Under the pieces are notes generated by a model. The model did no database searches and was not told the origin of the DNA. It saw only the letters and a program-made list of their open reading frames with translations. Made by a program: the position numbers and the translations under genes. Of a stretch of 64,000 bases of DNA, positions 10,309 to 18,603 are shown in pieces. Within the stretch, counting starts at the first letter, position 1. Each line of letters begins with the position of its first letter. The DNA is from an uncultured Alistipes sp. (GTDB lineage: Bacteria; Bacteroidota; Bacteroidia; Bacteroidales; Rikenellaceae), in contig CALDPX010000008.1 of assembly GCA_937911745.1 (NCBI GenBank), positions 3,248 through 67,247 on the forward strand, read 5' to 3'.

Positions 10309-10405
10309 CAAAATTCAAAATTCAAAATTCAAAATTGAAAGTTGAAACAATCCCTCATCTCTCATAAGCCTTAGGACTCTTGACGTTAGACATTAGACAT
10401 TAGAC
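10309..10405 (+). repeat. Heptamer tract and GTTAGAC repeat module
   Basis: Tandem AAAATTC units are followed by a module reading AAGCCTTAGGACTCTTGACG and then GTTAGAC/ATTAGAC units (10363-10405). The same module recurs at 34108-34151 and 61051-61087. It lies between susD and the next lipoprotein gene and contains no gene. Confidence 0.7.
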
Positions 10406-10450
10406 AAACAATTACTTATACATTAACCTATTAAAAACACACAAAACACT

Positions 10451-11242
10451 ATGAAAAAATTTCTTAGCATTTTCGCAGCAGTAGCAATGACTTTTGCTAT
10501 GGCTTCGTGTGAGGAGCCCGTAGAGGAGCCCAACAACAATGGTGGCGGCAACAACACTGAGCAGCCCGGCGGTAACGAGGGTGGCGGCAACACCGAGCAG
10601 CCTGGTGGCAACGAGGGTGGTGGCTCTGCCGACAGTGCCTACGCTTGCCTCAACGGTAGCGACTACTATGTAATCGTTCTTGGCGAGACCTACTTCCAGC
10701 AGATTGCAAGCAGGGTTAAAGCGGACTTCCGTCCCGATGATACTACCAAATTCTTGTATGTATGGCCCGACGGCTCCAGCTACAACGCTGGCACCTGCTC
10801 TGGTCCTAACGTATTTGGCGATGTAGAGGATTGGACTGCACTCGTTACCGGTAGCATTGGTTGGACCGGTATGGGTTACTTCGTTCCCAACTCCTACTTG
10901 CAGGCTCTTACCGACATCACTCTCAACCCCAACGAGTATGTTCTCCACGTTGCAATGAAGAGCCAAGATGACGCTGTTCATGAGTTTATCTTCTACAGTT
11001 TCATTGGCGACACAGGGTATAAAGTGCTGTTAGGTGATGAGAATAGCACCTATGGTTTCAAACGCGATGGCGAGTGGTACGAGATTGAAATTCCTCTGAC
11101 TGCTTGGACAAATCAGGGTCTTCTCTGGAACCCCAGCAACTATCCTGCTGACGGTGGCAACGTATTGGGCGTGACCAGCGGTCTTGTTGCAGGCAAGCAC
11201 CTCAACCTCGATGCTTGCTTCATCTACAAACCCGCAAAATAA
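10451..11242 (+). CDS. Putative surface glycan-binding lipoprotein with jelly-roll-like domain
   Basis: 263 residues: lipoprotein signal (FAMASCEEP), a low-complexity linker of Asn, Gly, Glu and Pro with a doubled GGNEGGG unit (about 25-58), then one beta-rich domain of about 200 residues. The ending, with EWYEIEIPLTAW and HLNLDACFIYK, resembles carbohydrate-binding jelly-roll domains. No catalytic motif is seen. Its place after susD and before the endo-glucanases fits a SusE/SusF-position surface binding protein, held away from the membrane by the flexible linker. Family assignment is weak, and binding of beta-glucan is inference from context. Confidence 0.75.
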   Translation: MKKFLSIFAAVAMTFAMASCEEPVEEPNNNGGGNNTEQPGGNEGGGNTEQPGGNEGGGSADSAYACLNGSDYYVIVLGETYFQQIASRVKADFRPDDTTKFLYVWPDGSSYNAGTCSGPNVFGDVEDWTALVTGSIGWTGMGYFVPNSYLQALTDITLNPNEYVLHVAMKSQDDAVHEFIFYSFIGDTGYKVLLGDENSTYGFKRDGEWYEIEIPLTAWTNQGLLWNPSNYPADGGNVLGVTSGLVAGKHLNLDACFIYKPAK

Positions 11243-11363
11243 GGGTAACAAACTTTTGGGGATAGAGATTTAGTCTATCTCCCAAAAACTTAGGCTCGGA
11301 GGGTTTGAATGTACCCTTCGGGTCACAACAAAAAAAAGAGTAATTAAACAAGGAATACAGAGT

Positions 11364-12380
11364 ATGATAAAGAAAACTGCATTTGTCATTATGCTCGTGG
11401 TAGCAATGACTGCTTGTGGCGAACTTTCGTTTAACACCAACCCCGGAGGTGGCAACAACACCGAAAATGAGGGTGGTAATAACAATGAAAGCGAGGGTGG
11501 TGGCGAGAACAATGGTGACAGCACCACTCCCGACACACCCACCTATCCCGCACAAGAGGGCTCGGGCGAGAGCAACGGATACAAACTCGTATGGCAGGAT
11601 CTCTTCGATGGCGAGGTGCTCGATGAGAGCGTGTGGAACATCGAGGTAAACGGCAATGGTGGCGGCAACAACGAGTCGCAGTACTACCGCCGCGAGAACG
11701 TGAGCATCTCCAAGGAGCCTACAAGCGGCAGAAGTTGTCTGACACTCACCGCACGCCGCGAGTCCTATGGTGGCAAGCCCTTCACATCGGGCAGAGTGAA
11801 CTCGATGGGCAAAAAGTACTTCACGCACGGCAAGGTGGAGGCTTATGTATGCCTTCCCAAGACCGCCAATGGCTTGTGGCCCGCATTCTGGATGATGGGC
11901 AACGACTATCCCGAGGTTGGCTGGCCCCGCTGTGGCGAGATAGACATCCTCGAAATGGGTAACGCTCAGGGTATCGCCTCGGGCACTCAGGAGACCTTTA
12001 TGAATGGTGCGTGCCACTGGGGATTCTACAAAAACGGTGCTTATCCCAACTATGGCAAGCACTCCAACGCCCCCTACTCGGTGCAGGATGGCGAGTTCCA
12101 CCTCTTCACGCTCGTGTGGGACGAAACGATGATTCGTATGTATCTCGACTTAGACAAGTACCCCAACGTGAAGCCCTACTACGAGATGGGCATTGAGGGT
12201 ACGGATGACGAGTGGGCAACGGGGCTTTACTTCCACCACGACCACTTCATCCTCTTCAACCTCGCTGTGGGCGGACACTTCACAGGCATTGTGAACAACC
12301 CCGCAGGCATTACGGCACTCCCTGCCGAGGGCTCCGAGGCGAAGATGTATGTAGATTTTGTGAAAGTTTATCAGAAATAG
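11364..12380 (+). CDS. GH16 endo-beta-glucanase (laminarinase-like), lipoprotein
   Basis: 338 residues: lipobox (MTACGE), a Gly/Asn/Glu linker to about residue 65, then a GH16 jelly roll starting YKLVWQDLFDGEVLD. The catalytic motif GEIDILEMGN is intact: Glu192 nucleophile, Asp194 and Glu197 acid/base. NGLWPAFWMMG precedes it, as in laminarinases of this family. The enzyme would cut internal beta-1,3 (or mixed beta-1,3/1,4) bonds at the cell surface. It is followed after 12 bp by the GH128-like gene, and both belong to the same operon as susC/susD. Confidence 0.92.
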   Translation: MIKKTAFVIMLVVAMTACGELSFNTNPGGGNNTENEGGNNNESEGGGENNGDSTTPDTPTYPAQEGSGESNGYKLVWQDLFDGEVLDESVWNIEVNGNGGGNNESQYYRRENVSISKEPTSGRSCLTLTARRESYGGKPFTSGRVNSMGKKYFTHGKVEAYVCLPKTANGLWPAFWMMGNDYPEVGWPRCGEIDILEMGNAQGIASGTQETFMNGACHWGFYKNGAYPNYGKHSNAPYSVQDGEFHLFTLVWDETMIRMYLDLDKYPNVKPYYEMGIEGTDDEWATGLYFHHDHFILFNLAVGGHFTGIVNNPAGITALPAEGSEAKMYVDFVKVYQK

Positions 12381-12392
12381 CACATAGCGACT

Positions 12393-14051
12393 ATGAACAG
12401 ACCAAAGATTTTTATTGCAGCCCTTGCGGCAGTGATGATGGCGGGGTGCGATATGTTCCCCACCCCCACACCAAATGACAAGAGTGGTGTGAAGGCTACT
12501 TTGAGTGACGTATATTCCGACATCATCCCTACGACAGGTGCGGAGAGAATCAATTTAGCCTCTCTAAGTTTGGTTGTAGATGGCAATCGGGTAACTGATT
12601 TGTCGCAATACAGCTCACACTGCACTGTAAACGTCGGTGGTGTAGAGGTTATTGGGCAAGCCCGAGATGTCGCAGTATCCGCCAATGGTATCATCTCTGC
12701 CACTATCCCCGTAAACAATAGTGCCTCTGAGAGGGTACACACAATCTCTATTTTGGATAAAAACTCCAATGTTCTTGCAACTGCAAGCGTCACACAAGAC
12801 AAAGGCGACGGTAGCGAAGACCTCACTATGGAGTATGTGGTGCACCAGAGGCGTAGCGCAAAGAGGGGTCTTAGCGGTCATCCGCAAATCGAGAGCGACA
12901 TCACAATGATTGCCCCAGGCGTAAGTTGGGTTTACAATTGGGGCGCAACGGCACCCTTCCCCGAGTTGATGCAGCAGGGCAATATGCTCTTCCTCCCTAT
13001 GGCGTGGAATGCCAACTTTGGTGCCGACCAGATGAGGGCTTACAAGGCTGCTAACCCCTCGGCAGAGTACATACTTGCCTACAACGAGCCCAACCTTACC
13101 GACCAAGCCAATATGACTCCCGAGGTAGCGGCTTCACATTGGGGCGCACTCAAAGCGGTGGCTCAGGAGTTGGGTATGAAACTCATCTCGCCCGCTGTGA
13201 ACTACGGCACATTGGCAGGTTATAGCGACCCCACAAAGTGGCTCGATGAATTCTTCGCCTGTGAGGGCGTGAGTCTTGACGATGTGGCAGGTATCGCCGT
13301 ACACTGCTATATGCCCTCGGGCGAGAGCCTCAAATCGTTCATCCGCAAGTTCGACAAGTATGGCAAACCCGTCTATATGACCGAATTTTGCCACGCCAAC
13401 AACACCATCACCAACAACGAGGCAACCCAGCAGAACTATATGTCGGACGTGCTGAACTATATGGAGTGTGACGACAAGGTGGGCGGCTATGCGTGGTTTA
13501 TGCTGCGCGGCTCGGGCGACTGGAAAGCCATCAGCCTTGTGAACTCCTCCGCCAAGGAGCCCGCGCTGACCGACCTCGGCAAGGAGTATGTATGGTTCTC
13601 CTCGTTCGACAAGGAGTGCTACTACCCCACCGAGGAGGCATTCCCCGCAGCGCACTACCGCTCCAACAATGCCGAGGAGGTTGCCGAGGGTACGGAGTGG
13701 AAAAATGCGCCCAAAATCAAGGCTTCGACCGACACTACGGGCGAGGTTATGCTGACCGACTTTTACAGCACCGAGATGTGGGTTGAGTATGGCGTGGAGG
13801 TCGAGAAGGCTGGCGAGTACGAACTCTTGGTTCGCTACTCCACCTTTATGGACTCCACCTACAAGTTCACCATAGACGGCAACGAGGTGGAGCACACCTT
13901 TGCTGGGTGCTACGAGCTGGGCGGCACAGAGGTGTGGAAGACCACCCGCGTGGAGCCTCTTACCCTCTCGGAGGGCAAACACACGCTGCGTATGTCGCTC
14001 ACCCAAGGCAGGGGCAGTTTCAACTGGATGTGCCTGCGCAAAGTAAAGTAA
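12393..14051 (+). CDS. GH128-like endo-beta-1,3-glucanase with C-terminal binding domain
   Basis: 552 residues. After the signal (MMAGCDM) comes an Ig-like domain of about 115 residues that also occurs near the C-terminus of the protein at 14288. A barrel of the Asl1/GH128 type follows, opening KRGLSGHPQ and carrying AYNEPNL (Glu232) and YMTEFCH (Glu331), the expected acid/base and nucleophile positions. The last 130 residues look like a CBM6-type sandwich (WVEYGVEVEKAGEYELLVRY, then HTLRMSLTQGRGSFNW). By family it attacks beta-1,3-glucan. Together with GH16 and GH3 it completes surface attack, trimming and glucose release. Confidence 0.85.
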   Translation: MNRPKIFIAALAAVMMAGCDMFPTPTPNDKSGVKATLSDVYSDIIPTTGAERINLASLSLVVDGNRVTDLSQYSSHCTVNVGGVEVIGQARDVAVSANGIISATIPVNNSASERVHTISILDKNSNVLATASVTQDKGDGSEDLTMEYVVHQRRSAKRGLSGHPQIESDITMIAPGVSWVYNWGATAPFPELMQQGNMLFLPMAWNANFGADQMRAYKAANPSAEYILAYNEPNLTDQANMTPEVAASHWGALKAVAQELGMKLISPAVNYGTLAGYSDPTKWLDEFFACEGVSLDDVAGIAVHCYMPSGESLKSFIRKFDKYGKPVYMTEFCHANNTITNNEATQQNYMSDVLNYMECDDKVGGYAWFMLRGSGDWKAISLVNSSAKEPALTDLGKEYVWFSSFDKECYYPTEEAFPAAHYRSNNAEEVAEGTEWKNAPKIKASTDTTGEVMLTDFYSTEMWVEYGVEVEKAGEYELLVRYSTFMDSTYKFTIDGNEVEHTFAGCYELGGTEVWKTTRVEPLTLSEGKHTLRMSLTQGRGSFNWMCLRKVK

Positions 14052-14099
14052 GAGATTATCAACCAAACATTAATTAACCAATAAACACAATCTATTTCA

Positions 14100-14252
14100 A
14101 TGAAAAAGCAAACTTACACCAGTCCGGAGATTGTCGAGATGCAATGCTCCGTCGAGAATGGAATCGCTGTGAGCGGTGCCACACTCTGGTACGAACAGGG
14201 CGGTCAAGGCGACTTCAACTACACCGTAACCGAAGATGACCAATGGGGTTAA
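14100..14252 (+). CDS. 50-residue MKK...SPEIVEM peptide
   Basis: A complete small gene (50 codons plus TAA) beginning MKKQTYTSPEIVEM and ending TEDDQWG. It has no signal peptide or membrane segment, one Cys at position 16, and an acidic Gly-rich tail. It resembles the short Bacteroidales peptides that start MKKxYxxP and are often found beside fimbrillin-type surface protein genes; their role is not established. It lies 48 bp after the GH128-like gene and 35 bp before the ATG of the large fimbrillin-like lipoprotein, in the same direction, which supports it as a real, cotranscribed gene. Confidence 0.7.
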   Translation: MKKQTYTSPEIVEMQCSVENGIAVSGATLWYEQGGQGDFNYTVTEDDQWG

Positions 14253-14287
14253 ACCAAACCACTGTTAAATTAAAACTAAAAAAGACT

Positions 14288-16798
14288 ATGAAAAAGATTT
14301 TTAAGATGATGTTTGCAGTGGTAGCAGGCGTAGCCGCACTCACTGCTTGTACAAACGAGCCCGAAGAGGGCGTAACACCCGACAACACCCAAGAATATTG
14401 CATCGTTAAGGTTGGTATGAGCGATGCAACCAAAGGCTCACTTACCGATGCCGAGGGTATCAAATGGGAAGTTGGCGACCAGATTAAATATGCCGGTGGT
14501 GTTGAACTTGTTTCGGAGGCTCTTACCGCTGAGGATATTGAGGACGATGGCTACACCGCCAACTTCAAATTTGCCGCTTCGCTCAATGAGGTGGACCGCA
14601 CAGGTTGGTTTGTTTCCACAAAATGCCACCCCAGCAACTACAACGAGGTTGAGTTTACTTTGGGTGCTGATTATGGCAATGTTTATTCGCAGGCAGTTGC
14701 AGGCGAGATGAATAGCCGTTATCTATTCCTCCACTCCGGCACCGGTCTCATCAATATTACCAAAAATGAGACTCCCGAAGTAGAAATGAGTATTGCGGGT
14801 GCTATCTTCCGCTTTATGCCCTACACCGAGACTTACAGCAATGAGGTTGTTAAGTCTGTGGAATTGAAGAGTAACAATGGTAAGCACATTGTTGGCACTG
14901 TTGCTTATGACCGAGGTGGTGGTACTTATACAAGCGCAAATGAAGTCGCTGGCTCTGGTTGGAAGGCATACCCCTTTGTTCGCATCAGCCTTGACGAGCC
15001 TTTCGCTCTTACCAATGCCAAGTCGCGCGAAAACAGCAAGGGTATCTATATGGCAATTGCCCGCACCACCGAAACCCACCCCATCGAGGGTTACACCATT
15101 ACTGTTAAGACCGATGTGGCAACCTACACGTTCTCTTCGGATGAAAACCTCGTAGTTGGAGATAATGAACTTAGGAATGTATATCTCAAACTCGAAAATG
15201 GTAGCCGAGTGGACGATACTATACAAAAAGGTATCTTGGCTTGGGAAGAAACTTTGCCAGAGAATGTTACTCTTGGCGCATCGGCTGTAACCGACCAAAA
15301 CATTGGTTACATATATGTCAAAACACAAGAACTTGCAGATCTTGGTTCGGACAAATGGCAGAAACGCGACAAGAATGACGCAAACTCCGTTTACTATGAG
15401 GGTATCACCTTCGAGACCTCGGAGAATTGGCTGACCGTAGGCTACGCTGGCAACGACAACATCTTGGTTGATGCAGAGGCTAACCCCAATGCTGAGGAGC
15501 GCACCGCAACCCTCACCGTAACCTTTGCCGATGCAAATGGCTACTTGGTAGATGACGCAAACAACTCCTTCACCGTAACCTTCACTCAGGCTGCCGCTGG
15601 CTCGGCAAAGGCTATCACTGTTGTCGCACGACACACCCCCAATATGGAAGCAGAGAACACCGCTTACGAGAATCATAGGATTGGTGGTTATTGGGTGCCT
15701 GCTGTTGATGGTGTAAAGAAAGAAGATGTTAATAGCGAGAGCGCCTTTTGGAATGATGAGGAGGTTCAGAAGATCTACGGCAGTTTCTCTTTTGTATGCC
15801 ACGATGGTTTGGGAGCAGCAAACCCTGTTGCAGATTGGATCAAGGTCTACTATCCAAGAAACTCCCAGGGTCTTATCAACTCTTCCAACTTTGTCGTTAC
15901 AATGGATGCAAACACTTCGGCTGTACAACGCCAATCGCTTGTGACAATTCATATTACAACCCCCGATGGCTATGTTTACAACGGCGAGTCGGTTACCAAT
16001 CTTTTCCTCGCACAGTTTGAGATTACTCAGAAGGCTTACAGTGCAGAGATTGTTGCTACTTTGAACGATGTTTATGACGGCACCGTAGGTTACGAGGGCG
16101 ATGAGATTACCGTTGGTACGTTGGCTCTTACTGCCGATGGCAAGGCTGTGGCTAATGCTAACGAGTTCTGCAACGTAGCCATCAATGATAGCGGCGCAAG
16201 CGTTGTTTTGGCTGCCAATGGCACCATCACTGCCACTATTCCTGCAAACGCTTCCAATAGCGCAAAAGAGTACACCGTTACCATCAAAGACAAATCGGGC
16301 AACAATCTCGTGAAGGATGTAACAATCAACCAAGAGCCCAATCCCAAGGGTGGCGAGGTGGTAGAGCCCGAGCACACTTTCTCGTATACCATCTTCAACA
16401 ATATGGCCGATGGTTCAAATAATACAGGTCTTGGTGCTGGTGCAGTGTCCGTTCAATACTACCGTTTTGAGAATATAACCATTGATGGTACTAAACTCAA
16501 CCCTGGAACAGATATGACAAATCTTGTGAACGACACAGAACTAGTCAATGCGTTGATTGACCATGCGTTTGATTTTGGTACTGTAACGCAAGAAGATATT
16601 TTTGATAATGCAAATGTTCCTTTGGATACAGATCCTACAACATTTGTCACTCTTAGGGCTTGGACTGATGGTGGTGCTGCAATATATGTAAATGTTGAGT
16701 TGACAACTAACGATTCTGGTGCTCGCCGTACTTTCAAAATCATCACCAAAGATGGCGATGGTAATCAGGTTTCTTCGATTGTTTACTTCCAGAACTAA
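14288..16798 (+). CDS. Large fimbrillin-like/BACON-type surface lipoprotein
   Basis: 836 residues from the ATG at 14288, which gives the lipoprotein signal (MMFAVVAGVAALTAC); an upstream in-frame ATG at 14243 overlaps the end of the 50-residue gene and is unlikely. The N-terminal half is fimbrillin-like (KGIYMAIART, TDVATYTF, NVYLKLENGSRVDD). Two BACON-like Ig domains follow (ENWLTVGYAG, ERTATLTVTF). Then comes the domain shared with the GH128-like protein (ATLNDVYDG, NGTITATIPANAS, KDKSGNNLV), and finally a short C-terminal domain. It is the last gene of the locus before a strong terminator. Adhesion to, or display on, the glucan substrate is inference. Confidence 0.85.
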   Translation: MKKIFKMMFAVVAGVAALTACTNEPEEGVTPDNTQEYCIVKVGMSDATKGSLTDAEGIKWEVGDQIKYAGGVELVSEALTAEDIEDDGYTANFKFAASLNEVDRTGWFVSTKCHPSNYNEVEFTLGADYGNVYSQAVAGEMNSRYLFLHSGTGLINITKNETPEVEMSIAGAIFRFMPYTETYSNEVVKSVELKSNNGKHIVGTVAYDRGGGTYTSANEVAGSGWKAYPFVRISLDEPFALTNAKSRENSKGIYMAIARTTETHPIEGYTITVKTDVATYTFSSDENLVVGDNELRNVYLKLENGSRVDDTIQKGILAWEETLPENVTLGASAVTDQNIGYIYVKTQELADLGSDKWQKRDKNDANSVYYEGITFETSENWLTVGYAGNDNILVDAEANPNAEERTATLTVTFADANGYLVDDANNSFTVTFTQAAAGSAKAITVVARHTPNMEAENTAYENHRIGGYWVPAVDGVKKEDVNSESAFWNDEEVQKIYGSFSFVCHDGLGAANPVADWIKVYYPRNSQGLINSSNFVVTMDANTSAVQRQSLVTIHITTPDGYVYNGESVTNLFLAQFEITQKAYSAEIVATLNDVYDGTVGYEGDEITVGTLALTADGKAVANANEFCNVAINDSGASVVLAANGTITATIPANASNSAKEYTVTIKDKSGNNLVKDVTINQEPNPKGGEVVEPEHTFSYTIFNNMADGSNNTGLGAGAVSVQYYRFENITIDGTKLNPGTDMTNLVNDTELVNALIDHAFDFGTVTQEDIFDNANVPLDTDPTTFVTLRAWTDGGAAIYVNVELTTNDSGARRTFKIITKDGDGNQVSSIVYFQN

Positions 16799-16828
16799 TA
16801 GCCCTACCGCTATAAACCTTTAAGCACA

Positions 16829-16866
16829 GAAGCCCGACCGATTGGTCGGGCTTCTTGTTTTTTTTG
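16829..16866 (+). terminator. Intrinsic terminator ending the beta-glucan operon
   Basis: An 11-bp GC-rich stem (GAAGCCCGACC with its complement) is followed by a T-rich tract. Confidence 0.85.
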
Positions 16867-16890
16867 GAGGGGGGACTATGAGAGGAATGA

Positions 16891-16938
16891 GAGTTATGGG
16901 AGTTATGAAAGTTATGGGAGTTATGGGAGTTATGGGAA
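16891..16938 (+). repeat. Tandem 9-mer repeat (GAGTTATGG type)
   Basis: About five near-identical 9-bp units. The complementary units CTCCCATAA appear at 61029-61046 in another intergenic island. This opens a gene-free stretch (16799-17746) that holds repeats only. Confidence 0.75.
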
Positions 16939-17111
16939 TAATTTTTGGTGAAAACAGTTGGGGGTTTAAGGGAAATGCGAGTCGGGCGAGAGCATTTTAG
17001 AGTAGCCGCAGGCTGGTCAGATAGGAGTAACTGCTTGTGTCTCTCATTCTTCCTATCTTTCTTGCAGGGGTAACAGGGATAACAGGAATTGCAAAAAGCA
17101 ACCGCCTCCAC

Positions 17112-17196
17112 ATCGGGCAGCACCCTCACCCCATCGGGCAGCACCCTCACCCCATCGGACAGCAACCCCCACCACATTGGGCAGCAACCCCTCCAC
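17112..17196 (+). repeat. Four tandem units of about 21 bp, C-rich
   Basis: Four units of the type ATCGGGCAGCACCCTCACCC; the first two are identical and the last two diverged (one is 22 bp). Just before it (about 17040-17100) the C-rich tail of the cloverleaf element family appears in reverse orientation. Confidence 0.75.
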
Positions 17197-17290
17197 AAAG
17201 TTAGGGCAACATCCCCATAATCAGGGAGCAGAGAATTATGTTCGGAGCGGGGTGGGTGGGGTGCGCGGAACGCGCACAAAAAAAAGAGCG

Positions 17291-17335
17291 GTAGATGCCA
17301 ACCGCCCACCTCACGGTGGTCGTGGCAAGACGGAG
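17291..17335 (+). repeat. Module M copy 1 (GTAGATGCCAACCGCC hairpin)
   Basis: Shares GTAGATGCCAACCGCC and CGTGGCAAGACGGA with copies at 33951-34000 and 60943-60991. The stem here is CCACC/GGTGG, whereas the other copies use CTGCC/GGCAG, so base changes are compensated. No gene is seen. Confidence 0.65.
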
Positions 17336-17451
17336 TTTTACAACCCCTATTCCCCACAGCCCCCTAACCTCTCGGGTATTAAAAAAGATACCCGTGAACA
17401 AAGGGGGGGCGGGTTGTGTGTTGTGGTGGTCGCAAAGCCGCACTCGTGGTC

Positions 17452-17488
17452 AGTGAGTGAGTATTGCGGAGGAAATTTTGTGCCAAAC
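17452..17488 (+). repeat. Isolated left arm of palindrome P-B
   Basis: 37 bp identical to 17629-17665, that is, a duplicated left arm of the neighbouring palindrome without its right arm. Confidence 0.7.
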
Positions 17489-17502
17489 TCCTACCCAAAG
17501 GC

Positions 17503-17617
17503 TGATTTATGCGAGGTGAGTTCAAGGCTTGGTTTTGATTTTTGCTCCGCAGTTTACCGTGCGTAAATGAGGAAGCAAAATCAAAAGCGTAACGCAGAAA
17601 TCGCCCACGACACATCA
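17503..17617. repeat. Long palindrome P-A
   Basis: 115-bp imperfect inverted repeat. The outer arms (TGATTTATGCGAGG against its near-complement) and inner arms (GGTTTTGATTTTTGCTCC against GGAAGCAAAATCAAAA) surround the conserved centre GTTTACcgtgcGTAAATGAG. Same family as P-B to P-F. Confidence 0.75.
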
Positions 17618-17629
17618 CTCCCGTTTGCA

Positions 17630-17754
17630 GTGAGTGAGTATTGCGGAGGAAATTTTGTGCCAAACAAGAAGGCGAGTCCGCAGTTTACTCGGGCGTAAAT
17701 GAGGAACTCGCCTATCGCAGAGCGGTGCAAAATTTACCCGCAAGACTCACTCAC
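17630..17754. repeat. Long palindrome P-B overlapping the GDPD stop codon
   Basis: 125-bp imperfect inverted repeat with outer arms GTGAGTGAGTATTGCGG...CCGCAAGACTCACTCAC, inner stem GGCGAGT/ACTCGCC and the family centre GTTTAC...GTAAATGAG. Its right end covers the last codons and TGA of the phosphodiesterase gene on the minus strand. Confidence 0.8.
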
Positions 17755-18505
17755 TATATAGTTCCATCGCCACCTCAGGATAGTCGGTAGTAAGATAGTC
17801 GATGGCGTGGGCTGCAAGCCACTCCATAGTGCCACGCTTATTGACCGTCCAAGCATTAGCCTCCAAGCCCAGGGTGTGGAGTTTCTTAATCAGTTTTGGG
17901 GTTACCCTATATATGCCATAGTGGTAGTCGGCGCCCGCAAAGCCCAACTCCTGCAACTCGCTTGCCGAGAGTTCGCCATTGAGGTAGTAGACCTTTGCCT
18001 CGGGAGCAGCAGCGATGAACCCCAAGCACGCCTCCTTCGAGAAGCTGATGTAGTCGGTGCGGTCTGCAAGCCCCAGAGCCTCGACCATAGCCACCGAAGC
18101 CTGCACAGCCTTGCGCTCTTGCGTCTTATTGTTGTGGGGTTTGAGCTCGAAGACAAGGTGCAGGTCGGGGTACTCCTGCGCCACTCGCAAAAAGTCCTCC
18201 AACAAGGGCAGAGGTTCGCCATTTTCGAGGGTGTGGTGTTGCAGTTCGGCGAGCGAGAGTTCCTCCACCCTGCGTCCCTCAAACTCGTCATCGTGGTAGA
18301 GCACAAGGTGGTCATCTGCCGTAAGCCACACATCGAACTCCGAGCCCCAGCACCCCAACTCGCCCGCCGCGCGGAGCGATGCTACGGAGTTTTGTGCCGC
18401 ACCCTCGGCACGCCAATAGCCCCTATGGGCAATAACTTTCGGTTGGGCAGATGCGCCCCACAGTACAGATAAAATCAGGGCGGCAGATAAAAAGATGTGT
18501 TTCAT
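17747..18505 (-). CDS. Glycerophosphodiester phosphodiesterase family protein
   Basis: 252 residues with a Sec signal (SVLWGASAQ), then the GDPD barrel: VIAHRGYWRAEGAAQNS, ELGCWGSEFDVWLTADD and LVLYHDDEFEGR carry the expected catalytic His and metal-binding Glu/Asp, and VFELKPH the later Glu/Lys. It should hydrolyse glycerophosphodiesters in the periplasm to glycerol-3-phosphate and an alcohol. The gene is monocistronic and divergent from the DUF4015 gene. Its 3' end lies inside palindrome P-B. Confidence 0.9.
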   Translation of the reverse strand: MKHIFLSAALILSVLWGASAQPKVIAHRGYWRAEGAAQNSVASLRAAGELGCWGSEFDVWLTADDHLVLYHDDEFEGRRVEELSLAELQHHTLENGEPLPLLEDFLRVAQEYPDLHLVFELKPHNNKTQERKAVQASVAMVEALGLADRTDYISFSKEACLGFIAAAPEAKVYYLNGELSASELQELGFAGADYHYGIYRVTPKLIKKLHTLGLEANAWTVNKRGTMEWLAAHAIDYLTTDYPEVAMELYSE

Positions 18506-18532
18506 TGTCGTCTGGTTAAAATAATATCTCTA

Positions 18533-18540
18533 CAAATATA
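18533..18540 (-). promoter_or_regulatory. -7 box for the phosphodiesterase gene
   Basis: Reverse strand TATATTTG, about 28 bp ahead of the ATG at 18505. Confidence 0.5.
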
Positions 18541-18561
18541 ACTATTCTCGCACAAAAAGCG

Positions 18562-18569
18562 TACATTTG
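18562..18569 (+). promoter_or_regulatory. -7 box for the DUF4015 gene
   Basis: TACATTTG, 34 bp ahead of the ATG at 18604. Only 21 bp separate it from the divergent minus-strand box, so the two promoters interlock. Confidence 0.5.
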
Positions 18570-18603
18570 CCTTTGTTACCGAACACCTAAACAAAAAAAG
18601 AGT

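Noticed and set aside
17112..17196. CRISPR-like array
   Set aside because: Units of about 21 bp are contiguous with no unique spacers, and no cas gene is present.
16799..17746. Mobile element with its own gene in the large gap
   Set aside because: No frame in either strand resembles a transposase or recombinase; the content is repeats only.
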